Source of the DNA: Frankiaceae bacterium
GTDB lineage: Bacteria > Actinomycetota > Actinomycetes > BP-191
Direction of reading: 5' to 3'
Assembly (NCBI GenBank): GCA_035556555.1
Contig: DATMES010000063.1
Span: 1 to 64,000 of the forward strand
Length of the DNA stretch: 64,000 nt
The notes under the pieces are model-generated. The model saw only the letters and a program-made list of their open reading frames with translations, was not told the DNA's origin and searched no databases. How positions within the stretch are numbered: the stretch's first letter is position 1; every line of letters starts with the position of its first letter. Positions 37,818-46,296 of this stretch are shown here, in pieces. A program made the position numbers and the translations under genes.

Positions 37818-38492
37818 TCAACCCGCCAACGAGTGGTCGTTGCGAACCGAACCGCTCCGCGCGGGCGGCACCGAGTTGGCGACAGCCCATCGACCCAAGG
37901 CGAGTAGTTGCCGCAGCCGCTCGCGAACGCGCGGCGGCTCAGTCACGGCCGCGCGGACCAGCCGATCGAAGCGAAGCACACCGGCATCCGCGAGACGAGC
38001 GATCCGATCGACGGCTTCGGCAGACGGCACTTCGACCAGGCCTTCCCAATCGCGGAGCACTTCGAGGAGTGCGACCTCAGCAGCACGGAGCCGCTCATCA
38101 CGGCGCTTCACGCTAGCGGCACGACTGACAACGTTGACGGACCCCGAGTTGCGCGGTGCGCGCCCTGGCACGGCGATCGTCTCCCACCGTGGCACTTGCG
38201 TCGACAGGCCAAGCAGCAGCGCCGCGCTCCAGCCAGCGGGTCCGATGCCGGGACCGCCGACGATCTCCTCCGCAAGGCGAGCCGCCGGCGGTGGAGCCAT
38301 GCCGAGCCGGGTGGGTGTTCCCCGCCAGTAGAGCCCTCGCCTCACCCGACGAAGCTCTCCGGCGCGAGCAAGGCGGGACAGTGCCTGCGCGACCGCGTCC
38401 GGAGAACCGTCGAAGTCCTCCGGACGCCAGAACCGGTCGCGCGAGCGGACGACCCGCTTACGCACCTCCGGCGCGACGCTGCTGACACTCAT
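37818..38492 (-). CDS. abiEi: AbiEi-family antitoxin
   Basis: 224 aa with an N-terminal winged helix (FWRPEDFDGSPDAVAQALSR, LARAGELRRVRRGLYWRG, about 20-60) that in the family binds the promoter, followed by a C-terminal antitoxin domain (PAGWSAALLLGLSTQVP). ATG at 38492. It is the first gene of the pair and a perfect inverted repeat lies about 80 bp upstream, a plausible autoregulation site. Confidence 0.82.
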   Translation of the reverse strand: MSVSSVAPEVRKRVVRSRDRFWRPEDFDGSPDAVAQALSRLARAGELRRVRRGLYWRGTPTRLGMAPPPAARLAEEIVGGPGIGPAGWSAALLLGLSTQVPRWETIAVPGRAPRNSGSVNVVSRAASVKRRDERLRAAEVALLEVLRDWEGLVEVPSAEAVDRIARLADAGVLRFDRLVRAAVTEPPRVRERLRQLLALGRWAVANSVPPARSGSVRNDHSLAG

Positions 38493-38570
38493 GGCTGACA
38501 GAGTACTTGGTGTGGCAGTAACTCGCTACGCAAAGTTGACACCGCCGTGGCAGCAGTCGCCACACGCGTC

Positions 38571-38601
38571 GGCCACTTTGCACAGCGCAGGCAAAGTGGC
38601 C
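38571..38601. promoter_or_regulatory. 10-bp perfect inverted repeat upstream of abiE
   Basis: GGCCACTTTG (38571-38580) and CAAAGTGGCC (38592-38601) with an 11-bp spacer; a related CAAAGTTG lies at 38531-38538. AbiEi proteins repress their own promoter by binding inverted repeats, so this is a candidate operator. The distance from the start (about 80 bp) is on the long side. Confidence 0.45.
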
Positions 38602-38771
38602 TTCCGGCGCAATCTCGGGTCCGCCCGGACGTGGGGCGAGGCAGGCCGCGCGGCCGGGGCCATACCTCGCGTGTTCCGCGGATCGGCCCGAACGCGGAAC
38701 GACCTCATCCCCTTGGCCGGCGGCGTACGCAGCGGCCAGCTTCGGTGCTCGTTCGTCGGTTCGCCGGAAAG

Positions 38772-38791
38772 TTGTGGGCCAAATGTGGGCC
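38772..38791 (+). other. Right arm-type integrase site (tandem TGTGGGCC)
   Basis: Direct copy of 28309-28328 with one mismatch (A for G in the middle). It lies about 100 bp inside the right junction block. Confidence 0.6.
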
Positions 38792-38881
38792 AAGGGCGCC
38801 TCGCGGCTAGCCGCGGGCACGACGACAGGGCCCCTGACCTGCGGTTTTGTCCACAACTTGGCCGTGGCGGCTTGACCGGGG

Positions 38882-38932
38882 CTAGGTTAGGAACTGGATG
38901 TGCCCGACTTTCGGCCGGCTCGGCGTTCGCAC
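38882..38932 (-). pseudogene. Truncated mqnA start at the right junction
   Basis: GTG at 38932 opens 16 codons (MRTPSRPKVGHIQFLT when read with initiator Met) then TAG. The last part matches the conserved VGHIQFL of MqnA, and the start is 2 nt after the stop of the dihydrofolate-reductase-like gene. It is the 5' end of an mqnA copy cut off by the element: either the original host start or an element-borne one. Confidence 0.75.
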
Positions 38933-38946
38933 GGTCAGAGGCTAGA
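38889..38946. repeat. Right junction block of the integrated element
   Basis: 58-nt counterpart of 28185-28261. It contains the end of the reductase-like gene, the mqnA start and the VGHIQFL codons. The 14-nt GGTCAGAGGCTAGA at 38933-38946 is exact in both blocks. Confidence 0.75.
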
Positions 38947-39600
38947 CCGACGGGTGAACGTCAGGTGCGTTACGCCGCTCGGGGACGAGACCGCTTCGAT
39001 GTCGTAGCGCTCCTCGACAGCCTCGATGCCGTCCCACAGGCGTACGCCGCGGCCGAGCAGGATCGGCACCTGAACGACGTGCAGCGTGTCGACGAGGCCG
39101 GCGGCGAGGAAGTCGCGGACGACCGTCGGGCCCCCGCCGAGGCGTACGTCGAGGTCGCCGGCCACCTCACGAGCCAAAGCGACAGCCTCCTGCGGGCTCG
39201 CGTCCACGAAATGGAAGACAGTCCCGCCCTCCATCTCGATGGACGGCCGCGGGTGGTGCGTGAGCACGAAGACCGGCGTGTGGAACGGCGGGTTCGGCCC
39301 CCACCAGCCGCGCCACTCGTCCTCGGTGCCGACGTCGGTCCACGGCCCGGTCTGCGTGCCGAACTTGCCCCGGCCCATGATCTCGGCGCCGATGCCGGCA
39401 CCGTGCCGCTCGGCGAACGCGTGGTCGACGCCGGTCGTGCCGCCGGTCTCCCCGACCATCGAGCGCCAGTACCGGGTCGCGAACATCCACTCGTGCAGCC
39501 GTTCGCCGGCGTGCCCGAACGGAGCGTCCGGCGTGATGCCGTCGCCCGTTCCGAAGCCGTCGAGCGAGATCGAGAAGTTGTGCACACTTAGCTGGGACAC
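38935..39600 (-). CDS. Dihydrofolate-reductase-like (RibD C-terminal type) protein
   Basis: 221 aa. It starts SVHNFSISLDGFGTG and has IMGRGKFG (about 74-81), FVLTHHPRPS, and LGGGPTVVRDFLAAGLVDTL (about 154-173), the NADPH-binding pattern of RibD-C/dihydrofolate-reductase-family proteins. Substrate unknown. GTG at 39600 fits the homology. Its stop is followed by CC and the mqnA start remnant, so before the insertion it was probably cotranscribed with mqnA. Confidence 0.82.
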   Translation of the reverse strand: MSQLSVHNFSISLDGFGTGDGITPDAPFGHAGERLHEWMFATRYWRSMVGETGGTTGVDHAFAERHGAGIGAEIMGRGKFGTQTGPWTDVGTEDEWRGWWGPNPPFHTPVFVLTHHPRPSIEMEGGTVFHFVDASPQEAVALAREVAGDLDVRLGGGPTVVRDFLAAGLVDTLHVVQVPILLGRGVRLWDGIEAVEERYDIEAVSSPSGVTHLTFTRRSSL

Positions 39601-39655
39601 CCGCCGAGTCTCCACCACGGCGGCCGCAGGCGTGCACCCGCTAGCCTGTCGCGCT

Positions 39656-40585
39656 GTGCCGCAGACGACCCCTACGTCCGAACGTCTCCGCCGGACCGCG
39701 CAGCGCGTGAAGCGCGTCTCCCGGCGGCTGCCCGACATGGCGCGCGCGGTACGCGATGCAGCCCACGGCTGGGAGCCCGGGCCGCCGGAGCTCGGCGGCG
39801 TGCATTTGCCGCCGGACGGCGACGCGATCACGCCGCCGTTCACGCTGCGGCCCGGCATCGACCGCGAGCAGTTCGCGAAGGAGGTCGCGGCGCGCGACTG
39901 GTTCCACTCGTTCGACTTCGGCGGCGGGATCGTCGCCGACGGCGTCGACAAGAGCCACTGGAAGACGCAGTTCATGGGGCTGCCCGACTCGTTCGCCGGG
40001 ATGCGCGTGCTCGACATCGGCGCGTACGACGGCCACTACGCCTTCGAGGCCGCGCGCCGCGGCGCCGCCGAGGTCGTGGCCGCGGACCACTTCGTGTGGA
40101 CCTGGCCTGGCTGTACGGCGCGCGACAACTTCGAGTTCGTCCGCGACGCGCTGGGCCTCGCCGACGTCGTGAAGGACGTCGTCGTACGCGTCGAGGACAT
40201 GACGCCGGACAACGTCGGCGGCGAGTTCGACCTGGTGCTCTTCCTCGGCGTGCTCTACCACGCGCCGGACCCGCTCGGGTACCTGAAGCGGGTGCGCTCG
40301 GTCACCGCCCCTGGCGGTCGCGCGGTGGTGGAGACGGTGGTCGACCTACTCGACGTACCGCGCCCCGCGATGGCGTACTACCCGGGCGCCTACCTGAACG
40401 AGGACGCGAGCAACCACGTCGGCCCGAACCTGCTCGGGCTCCAGGGGCTGCTCACCGACGCCGGGTTCAGCCGCGTCGACGAACCGTTCCTCTGGCGCTA
40501 CCACGAAATCGAGTCGACGAGCGGACGGCCGCTGCCGCCAGGCCCGCCGAAGAGCGGCCGGGCGGTGGTCACGGCCTACGCCTAG
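39656..40585 (+). CDS. SAM-dependent methyltransferase, CmoB-like
   Basis: 309 aa. SAM motif I is VLDIGAYDGHYAFEAARRGA (about 118-137). AADHFVWTWPG, FDLVLFLGVLYHAPDPL and the closing R-rich N-terminus resemble the Methyltransf_9/CmoB group of tRNA-wobble carboxymethylating enzymes, though actinobacterial relatives may act on other substrates. GTG at 39656, 55 bp from and divergent to the reductase-like gene. The N-terminal 40 residues are basic (RLRRTAQRVKRVSRRL). Confidence 0.75.
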   Translation: MPQTTPTSERLRRTAQRVKRVSRRLPDMARAVRDAAHGWEPGPPELGGVHLPPDGDAITPPFTLRPGIDREQFAKEVAARDWFHSFDFGGGIVADGVDKSHWKTQFMGLPDSFAGMRVLDIGAYDGHYAFEAARRGAAEVVAADHFVWTWPGCTARDNFEFVRDALGLADVVKDVVVRVEDMTPDNVGGEFDLVLFLGVLYHAPDPLGYLKRVRSVTAPGGRAVVETVVDLLDVPRPAMAYYPGAYLNEDASNHVGPNLLGLQGLLTDAGFSRVDEPFLWRYHEIESTSGRPLPPGPPKSGRAVVTAYA

Positions 40586-40747
40586 CCGGAAAACTCGCCG
40601 TAGCGCCGGTACCGCACGCTCCATTATCCTCGGTCCCCAAACGGGGAACGGGGCATCTCTGCGACGACGAGCGCGCCTTCGGCGCGTGAGGTCGCGCGAC
40701 GTCGAGAAGCCTGCCGGGGATCCGTCCACACAGCCCCAGGAGGCTCA

Positions 40748-41332
40748 GTGAGCATCACGGTCGACCCGGCGAGCATCCGCGCGTACGGCGCTGCCGCACA
40801 GGAGATCTTCGGAAGGATCCGCAGCGACCTCGAGGGCCTCGTCAACGACGTCGTCAACGTCAACTACACGGGTGAGAACGCCGTCGGGTTCAAGACCGAC
40901 TGCGGCACGCTCGCGGCGGACTTCGCGACGGCGCTGACGAAGGACCTGCGCGCGATCGCCGACGCGGTGCAGGCGTCCACGACGAACATCATGCAGTCGC
41001 TGGGCGGCGTGCCTCTGACCATCGAGTTCAACGGCGGCACGGTCAACGTCCCGCCCGTCCCGCCGGGCGACGGCACGTACTCCGCGGACCCGAGCGGGCT
41101 GGAGTCGCTGAAGGGAACGGCCAGGACGCGGTTCGGCTCGATCAACGAGCAGCTCAACACCCACCTCAACCGGCTCTCGTCGACCGCGTGGACGGGCAAC
41201 GCCAAGGACCAGGCGGTCCAGGCGGTGACGTCGTTCACCAACAGCGCGCGGGCGAAGGTGGACGAGGCGACCCGAACGCTGACCGGGTACATCGACCGTC
41301 AGGTCGAGTCGCTGCGCACCGCCGACAAGTAA
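40748..41332 (+). CDS. Tandem WXG100-like secreted protein
   Basis: 194 aa with two helical-hairpin halves: the first has Y40-T-G in place of W-x-G, the second has the canonical W148-T-G followed by an alanine-rich helix. A Pro/Gly linker (VPPVPPGDGT, about 101-110) joins them. WXG100 proteins are small type VII secretion substrates that usually act as dimers; here a dimer seems fused in one chain. GTG with AGGAGG 6 nt upstream. It opens the type VII-like locus. Confidence 0.75.
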   Translation: MSITVDPASIRAYGAAAQEIFGRIRSDLEGLVNDVVNVNYTGENAVGFKTDCGTLAADFATALTKDLRAIADAVQASTTNIMQSLGGVPLTIEFNGGTVNVPPVPPGDGTYSADPSGLESLKGTARTRFGSINEQLNTHLNRLSSTAWTGNAKDQAVQAVTSFTNSARAKVDEATRTLTGYIDRQVESLRTADK

Positions 41333-41347
41333 CGCGCGCTTCTGCCC

Positions 41348-44300
41348 ATGGAGCTCCTCCTCCGAGTCGAGCCACGCGCGGACGGCGCGACGCCACGGGC
41401 CGTCGCCGTCACGCTCGAGCCGTCGCACACGGTGGCGGCGCTCGCGGACGCGCTCGCCGCGTTCTGCGGTCTGACCGAGCGGGGGCTGTCGCTGGTCCGC
41501 GCCGCGACGGGCGAACGCCTGCCCGCCGACGCGACGGTGGCCGGCGCGGGGCTGCTGTCGGGTGAGGCGCTCGTCCTCGGCGGTGAGGGCCGCACGGTGG
41601 CGCAGGCCGCCACGGAGCCCCGGGGCGTACGGCTCGCCGTCGTCGGCGGGCGTTCCGCCGGCTACGCGCGAGTCCTCAGCCCCGGCACGTACACGCTGGG
41701 CCGCAACGAAAGAGACGACCCTGGTCACGTCACGGTCGCCGACGACACGGTCGGCACCGACCAGTTGACGCTGCGCATCAGCAACGACCTCTCGGTGTTC
41801 GTCACCGAGAAGCCCGACGCCGTCAACAAGGCCACCGTCAACGGCCGCACGGTGCGCGGACCGTTCTCCGTGGGCCCCGACGACATCGTGCGCATGGGCG
41901 CCGCGTCGATCGCGCTGAAGCCGGTCGGGCCTACGGTCCGCCGGCAGCAGGACATGCTCGGGCAGGTGCCGTTCCACCGCACGCCACGCCGTCCGCGGCA
42001 ACCGGTGGAGCGTACGTTCGCCGCGCTGGGCGACGTGCCGACCACGCCCGAGCGGAGCCGGTTCTCGTACCTCACCGCGCTGCTCCCGCTCGGCGGCGGC
42101 ATCGTCCTCGCGCTCGCGATGCGCGAGCCGCGGCTGCTGGTGTTCACGCTGCTCGCGCCCCTGGCCGCCATCGCGAACTACGTGGAGCACAAGCGCGAGC
42201 GCGGGCGTAAGCACGACGCCGCGGTCGAGCGCTTCCGCGGCCGGCTCGCGGCGCGGGCGGACGAGATCAGGGCCGCGCTCGACGACGAACGCTCCCGCCG
42301 GCTCGACAGCGCACCCGACGTCGCCGACCTGCGGCTGCGCGCCGAACAACGCAGCAAGGACCTGTGGCATCGAGGCCGCGACCTCGTCGAGTTCCTCGAC
42401 CTCCGGATCGGCGTCGGCACCGTCACCCCGCTGCTGCGCATCGAGCCCGAACGCGGCGGCGACGACGCGTTGCGCGACGAGGTCGACGCGGTCAACGCGA
42501 AGGCCGTTGCGCTGTACGACGTCCCCGTCGGGCTGCCGTTCGCCGAGCTCGGGGTCGTCGGCGTGCACGGCGAGTCCTCGGTCGTCGCCGGTCTCGCCGG
42601 CGCGCTGCTGGTCCAGGCCGTGTGCCTGCACAGCCCGGAGGACCTGGTCGTCGCGGCCGCGGTGGGCGACGAGTCGCGCATCTCCGACTGGCTGAAGTGG
42701 ACGCCGCACACCCGGTCGACGGGCTCGCCGATCGCGGGGCCGCACGTCGTACGCGACAAGGCAGGCGCCGACCTGCTGCTGCGCGCCGTGCTCGACGTCG
42801 CGGAGTTCCGCGCCGGGTCCGGGGGACACGGCGTCGACCGGCGGTGGCCGTGGATCCTCCTCACGCTGGACCGCGCGCTCGAGCCCGACGCCGCGCTCGT
42901 CGCGCAGGTCCTCGACCACAGCCCGGCGGCGGGGATCTCCGTTCTCTGGGTCAGCGACTCGCCCGACCGGATCCCCCCGCAGGCGCGCGCCGTCGTCGCG
43001 TGCGCACCCGCCCGTACGGGCGAGCTCTCGCGCGTGTGGTTCACGGACCCGGACCAGGCGGAACGCACGTTCGACGCGGAGGGCGTCGGGGCCGACGTTC
43101 CGGACGCCGTGGCGCGGGCGCTGGCGCCGCTGCGTGACGCCTCGGCGTCGAGCACCACGACCGCCATCCCGCGCGTGGTGCCGCTGTTCACCGCGCTCGG
43201 CGTGGACGACGTGACGACCGCGTGGATCGAGCAGGAGTGGGCCAAGGACAGGGGGTACGTCCTCGAGTCGACGGTCGGCCTCGCCGCCAGCAGCCCGCTC
43301 CGGCTCGACCTCGTCGACCACGGTCCGCACGGGCTGATCGGCGGCACCAGCGGGTCGGGCAAGAGCGAGCTGCTGCAGTCGCTCGTCGCCGGCCTGGTGG
43401 CGAGCCACTCGCCGGACGAGCTGACGCTGCTGTTCATCGACTTCAAGGGCGGGTCCGCGAGTGAGGTGTTCAAGGACCTGCCGCACGTCGTCGGCCGCGT
43501 GACGGACCTCGACGAGGCGCTCGCGCTGCGCGCGCAGACGTCGATCCGCGCGGAGCTGCGGCACCGCGTCAGCGGGTTCGCCGGCAAGGCGAAGGACCTG
43601 CGCGAGATGCGCGAGAAGTTCCCCGATGAGGCGCCGCCCTCGCTCGTCATCGTGGTCGACGAGTTCGCGACGCTGGTCAAGGAGCTGCCGGACTTCGTCG
43701 CGGGCCTCGTCGACATCGCGCAACGCGGCCGCAGCTACGGCGTGCACCTGATCCTCGCCACGCAGCGCCCGTCCGCGGCCGTCGACGAGAACATCCTCGC
43801 CAACACCAACCTGCGGATCTCCCTCCGCATGCTCGACAGCGCGGAGTCGGTCAGCGTCATCTCCTCGCCGGAGGCCGCCGAGATCCCGGTGCCCCTGAAG
43901 GGCCGTGCGCTCGCCCGGATGGGCCCCGGTCAGCTCGTGGAGTTCCAGTCGGCGTACTCCGGCGCGCCCCTCGTGCTGGGCGGCGGGCCACCGCCGATCG
44001 AGGTCGCGTCGTTCGACGGGCTGCCCGGAGCCGCGCCGGCGCGCGCGACCGTCGCGACGAGCGGCCGTACGCAGCTCGACCGGCTCATCGAGGCCGTCGA
44101 GGGGACGCAGCGGCCGCGCGCCGCGCAGATCTGGAACGACCTCCTGCCGTCGTTCCAGCCGCTGTCCGACGTCCGCGCCGAGCGGGGCCGCAGGGGCGAC
44201 GCGCTCGTACCCGGTCGCACGATCGCGATCGGCAAGCTCGACGACCCGGCCGGCCGCTCGCAGCACCCTGCCGTCGTCGACCTCGAGAGCACGGGCGGGC

Positions 44301-45694
44301 TGCTGGTGTTCGGCAGCGGCGGGTCCGGCAAGACGACCCTCCTCCGTACGGTGGCGGTCAGCGCGGCGCTGGACGACTCCGCTCTCGGCGGCGGGCACCT
44401 CGCGGTGTTCGCCATCGACTTCGCGTCGGGGGAGCTGCGCGGCCTCGCGTCGCTGCCGCAGTGCGCGGAGGTCGCGACCTCCGCCGACCTCGAGGCGACG
44501 ACGCGGATCCTGGCCCTGCTCGACGCGGAGATCGAACGGCGGAAGGGCGTCGCGGCGCACGGCGCGGGCGACGCCGCGGAACGCCACGAGCGCGTGCTGC
44601 TCCTGGTCGACGGCTACGCCAGCCTCGTCGAGGCTCTCGTCGCCTCGCCCGGCGGGCAGGAGCAGAGCACCGACCAGTGGCTCGCGGTGTTCCACCGGAT
44701 CGTCCTCGAAGGGCGTCAGGTCGGCGTCCACGCCGTCATGGCGGCCGACCGCGCGGCGTCCGTCAGGAACAGCGTGCTCGCCGCCGTGACGAGCCGCCTG
44801 GTCCTGCGGCAGGCCGACGACAACGAGGCGCGCGAGCTCGGGGCGCCGTCCACGCGTTCGCTCCGCCCGGGAGGCGGCTACCTCGCCGGCCTGCGCATCC
44901 AGGTCGCGACGATCGCGGCGAAGGAGGGCGAGAGCGACGCGATGGCGCTGTCCGCGATGGCGCCGACGATCAACGGCTCCGTCCCCGCGAGGCTCACGAC
45001 CCGCAAGCTCCCGTCCGACCTGGGTCTGGTCACCCGCACGGCCACCGGGCTCCGGGGTGTCCTCGGCATCGCGGACCTGACGGATGCCGCCGTCGAGTTC
45101 GACCTGACGTACTCGCACCTGTTCGTCTACGGCGCTCCCAGGTCGGGACGGTCGACGGCACTGCTCACGATCGGGCACCAGCTCGTCGCCGCGGGGGTCG
45201 ACGTCTTCGCCACGGGGCCCGACGACTCCCTGCTGACGCATCTGACCGGGGCCACGACCGGGTGGGGTGTCGACGGCGCGGTCGACGTGCTCGGCAAGCT
45301 GGACGGGTCGCTCGCGCACCCGAAGGCCGTGAGCCCCCGCGTCCTGCTGTTCGACGACGTGGACCTCATGGACGACAGCCGGCTCTACCCGTTCTTCGAC
45401 CCGCTGCTGGCGCACCGCGCCGTACGCATCGTCGCGTCCGTCGCGGGCGTGACGAACCTGTTCATGAACAAGCTCGTACAGGAGCTGCCGAAGAAGTCGC
45501 GGCAGATCCTCTTCCTGCAGCCGGGCAGCGCGCGCGAGGTGTCCGACCTGGTCGGCGTCCGGCTCCCGCTGCTGCGCCTGGGCCTCGAGATGCCCCGGGG
45601 GCGCGGCATGTTCGTGGCCAACCGCGTGCCGGTCGTCGCGCAGGTCTGCGACCCGCTGTACGACGCGGGAGAGGCCGGCGATGGTCTCCGGTAA
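41348..45694 (+). CDS. EccC/EssC-type FtsK-like ATPase with ubiquitin-like and FHA domains
   Basis: 1448 aa motor of the type VII-like system. Order: beta-grasp ubiquitin-like region (about 1-78, VTLEPSHTVAALADAL), FHA domain (about 112-192, TYTLGRNERDD), two membrane helices (about 241-257 and 262-278), a stalk, then three P-loop ATPase domains: GGTSGSGKSE (about 665), GSGGSGKTT (about 988) and a degenerate GAPRSGRST (about 1262, Lys to Arg). EssC of Firmicutes has FHA domains; a YukD-like domain fused in front is unusual. It directly follows the WXG gene. Confidence 0.88.
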   Translation: MELLLRVEPRADGATPRAVAVTLEPSHTVAALADALAAFCGLTERGLSLVRAATGERLPADATVAGAGLLSGEALVLGGEGRTVAQAATEPRGVRLAVVGGRSAGYARVLSPGTYTLGRNERDDPGHVTVADDTVGTDQLTLRISNDLSVFVTEKPDAVNKATVNGRTVRGPFSVGPDDIVRMGAASIALKPVGPTVRRQQDMLGQVPFHRTPRRPRQPVERTFAALGDVPTTPERSRFSYLTALLPLGGGIVLALAMREPRLLVFTLLAPLAAIANYVEHKRERGRKHDAAVERFRGRLAARADEIRAALDDERSRRLDSAPDVADLRLRAEQRSKDLWHRGRDLVEFLDLRIGVGTVTPLLRIEPERGGDDALRDEVDAVNAKAVALYDVPVGLPFAELGVVGVHGESSVVAGLAGALLVQAVCLHSPEDLVVAAAVGDESRISDWLKWTPHTRSTGSPIAGPHVVRDKAGADLLLRAVLDVAEFRAGSGGHGVDRRWPWILLTLDRALEPDAALVAQVLDHSPAAGISVLWVSDSPDRIPPQARAVVACAPARTGELSRVWFTDPDQAERTFDAEGVGADVPDAVARALAPLRDASASSTTTAIPRVVPLFTALGVDDVTTAWIEQEWAKDRGYVLESTVGLAASSPLRLDLVDHGPHGLIGGTSGSGKSELLQSLVAGLVASHSPDELTLLFIDFKGGSASEVFKDLPHVVGRVTDLDEALALRAQTSIRAELRHRVSGFAGKAKDLREMREKFPDEAPPSLVIVVDEFATLVKELPDFVAGLVDIAQRGRSYGVHLILATQRPSAAVDENILANTNLRISLRMLDSAESVSVISSPEAAEIPVPLKGRALARMGPGQLVEFQSAYSGAPLVLGGGPPPIEVASFDGLPGAAPARATVATSGRTQLDRLIEAVEGTQRPRAAQIWNDLLPSFQPLSDVRAERGRRGDALVPGRTIAIGKLDDPAGRSQHPAVVDLESTGGLLVFGSGGSGKTTLLRTVAVSAALDDSALGGGHLAVFAIDFASGELRGLASLPQCAEVATSADLEATTRILALLDAEIERRKGVAAHGAGDAAERHERVLLLVDGYASLVEALVASPGGQEQSTDQWLAVFHRIVLEGRQVGVHAVMAADRAASVRNSVLAAVTSRLVLRQADDNEARELGAPSTRSLRPGGGYLAGLRIQVATIAAKEGESDAMALSAMAPTINGSVPARLTTRKLPSDLGLVTRTATGLRGVLGIADLTDAAVEFDLTYSHLFVYGAPRSGRSTALLTIGHQLVAAGVDVFATGPDDSLLTHLTGATTGWGVDGAVDVLGKLDGSLAHPKAVSPRVLLFDDVDLMDDSRLYPFFDPLLAHRAVRIVASVAGVTNLFMNKLVQELPKKSRQILFLQPGSAREVSDLVGVRLPLLRLGLEMPRGRGMFVANRVPVVAQVCDPLYDAGEAGDGLR

Positions 45695-46136
45695 CCGGCA
45701 GCGCGTGCGCTTCGACTTCGAGGGCAGTCTCGCGCTGGCCCGAAGGCTCTGGGCGCTGGCCGACGAGCTGGAGAGCGCGCGCACCCGCCGCGCGGCCGAC
45801 GCCGACGCCGCGCGCCACGAGTGGCGCGGCAGGTACGCCGACGAGTTCAACCGGCGGATGGCCGACGAGGCCACGGGGTTCGTCAACGTCGTCCACGGGC
45901 TGCGCGAGGAGGCCCGCGGCTGGGCGGCCTCGTGGAAGCGGGCGATGGACGAGCAGAACCGCCGCAACCGCGCCCGCCAGGTCGACGCCGTACGCGCGGA
46001 CCGCGGCTGGTTCGAGCGCAACGTCGCCGACCGCTTCACCGGTGACCACTCCGACGACGAGGTGCCGGAGGCTCCGGAGGCGGACGTGCCGCAGCCTCCG
46101 TACTTCACGGCGACGCAGCGCGAGGTGACGTACTAG
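45681..46136 (+). CDS. WXG100-like protein
   Basis: 151 aa. W48-R-G50 followed by RYADEFNRRM gives the W-x-G turn and following helix of WXG100 proteins, between two long helices. A C-terminal acidic tail (DDEVPEAPEADVPQPPY) follows. The ATG overlaps the ATPase gene end by 14 nt. Probably a partner or chaperone of the RHS toxin encoded next. Its TAG stop is the first base pair of the nested palindrome. Confidence 0.75.
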   Translation: MVSGNRQRVRFDFEGSLALARRLWALADELESARTRRAADADAARHEWRGRYADEFNRRMADEATGFVNVVHGLREEARGWAASWKRAMDEQNRRNRARQVDAVRADRGWFERNVADRFTGDHSDDEVPEAPEADVPQPPYFTATQREVTY

Positions 46137-46294
46137 TGCCCCATCCGGCAACGTTCGCCCTGCTGCGCGACGCCCAGACGGCGATCGGCTGCGTTCTCGT
46201 CGGCCCCGATAGCGCTGCTATCGGGCCCTCCTCGGCCTTGCCGCTCATCCGCCTGACCGCCGCTCGCGACGGCCGACGTTGCCGGATGGGGCAC
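46136..46294. repeat. 159-bp nested palindrome before the RHS toxin gene
   Basis: Outer arms of 19 bp are perfectly complementary: 46136-46154 (GTGCCCCATCCGGCAACGT) and 46276-46294. A second perfect 9-bp hairpin, CCCGATAGC-GCT-GCTATCGGG, sits near the centre (46205-46225). The right arm contains GGATGGGG, the only candidate ribosome-binding sequence for the gene starting at 46297, so folding would hide it. It fills the whole spacer. Confidence 0.85.
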
Positions 46295-46296
46295 CC

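Larger units (their letters stand above)
28262..38888. mobile_element. Integrated genomic island inserted at the 5' end of mqnA
   Basis: About 10.6 kb bounded by duplicated mqnA 5' sequence, with a tyrosine integrase next to the left junction and tandem arm-type repeats about 50-120 bp inside each junction. It carries regulators, a structured non-coding segment, a four-gene putative defence operon of lower GC and an AbiE pair. No replication, relaxase or conjugation gene is visible, so it appears to be a non-conjugative or mobilisable island. Exact ends depend on which edge of the junction block is the crossover. Confidence 0.75.

Noticed and set aside
40745-46108. A 1787-aa minus-strand frame opposite the FtsK-like ATPase
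   Set aside because: Antisense shadow with Arg/Asp/Glu-biased composition; the plus strand has clear Walker motifs and domains.
46136-46294. The nested palindrome as a classical insertion sequence or MITE
   Set aside because: No target-site duplication is visible and it fits exactly between stop and start codons; left open as a structured regulatory element.
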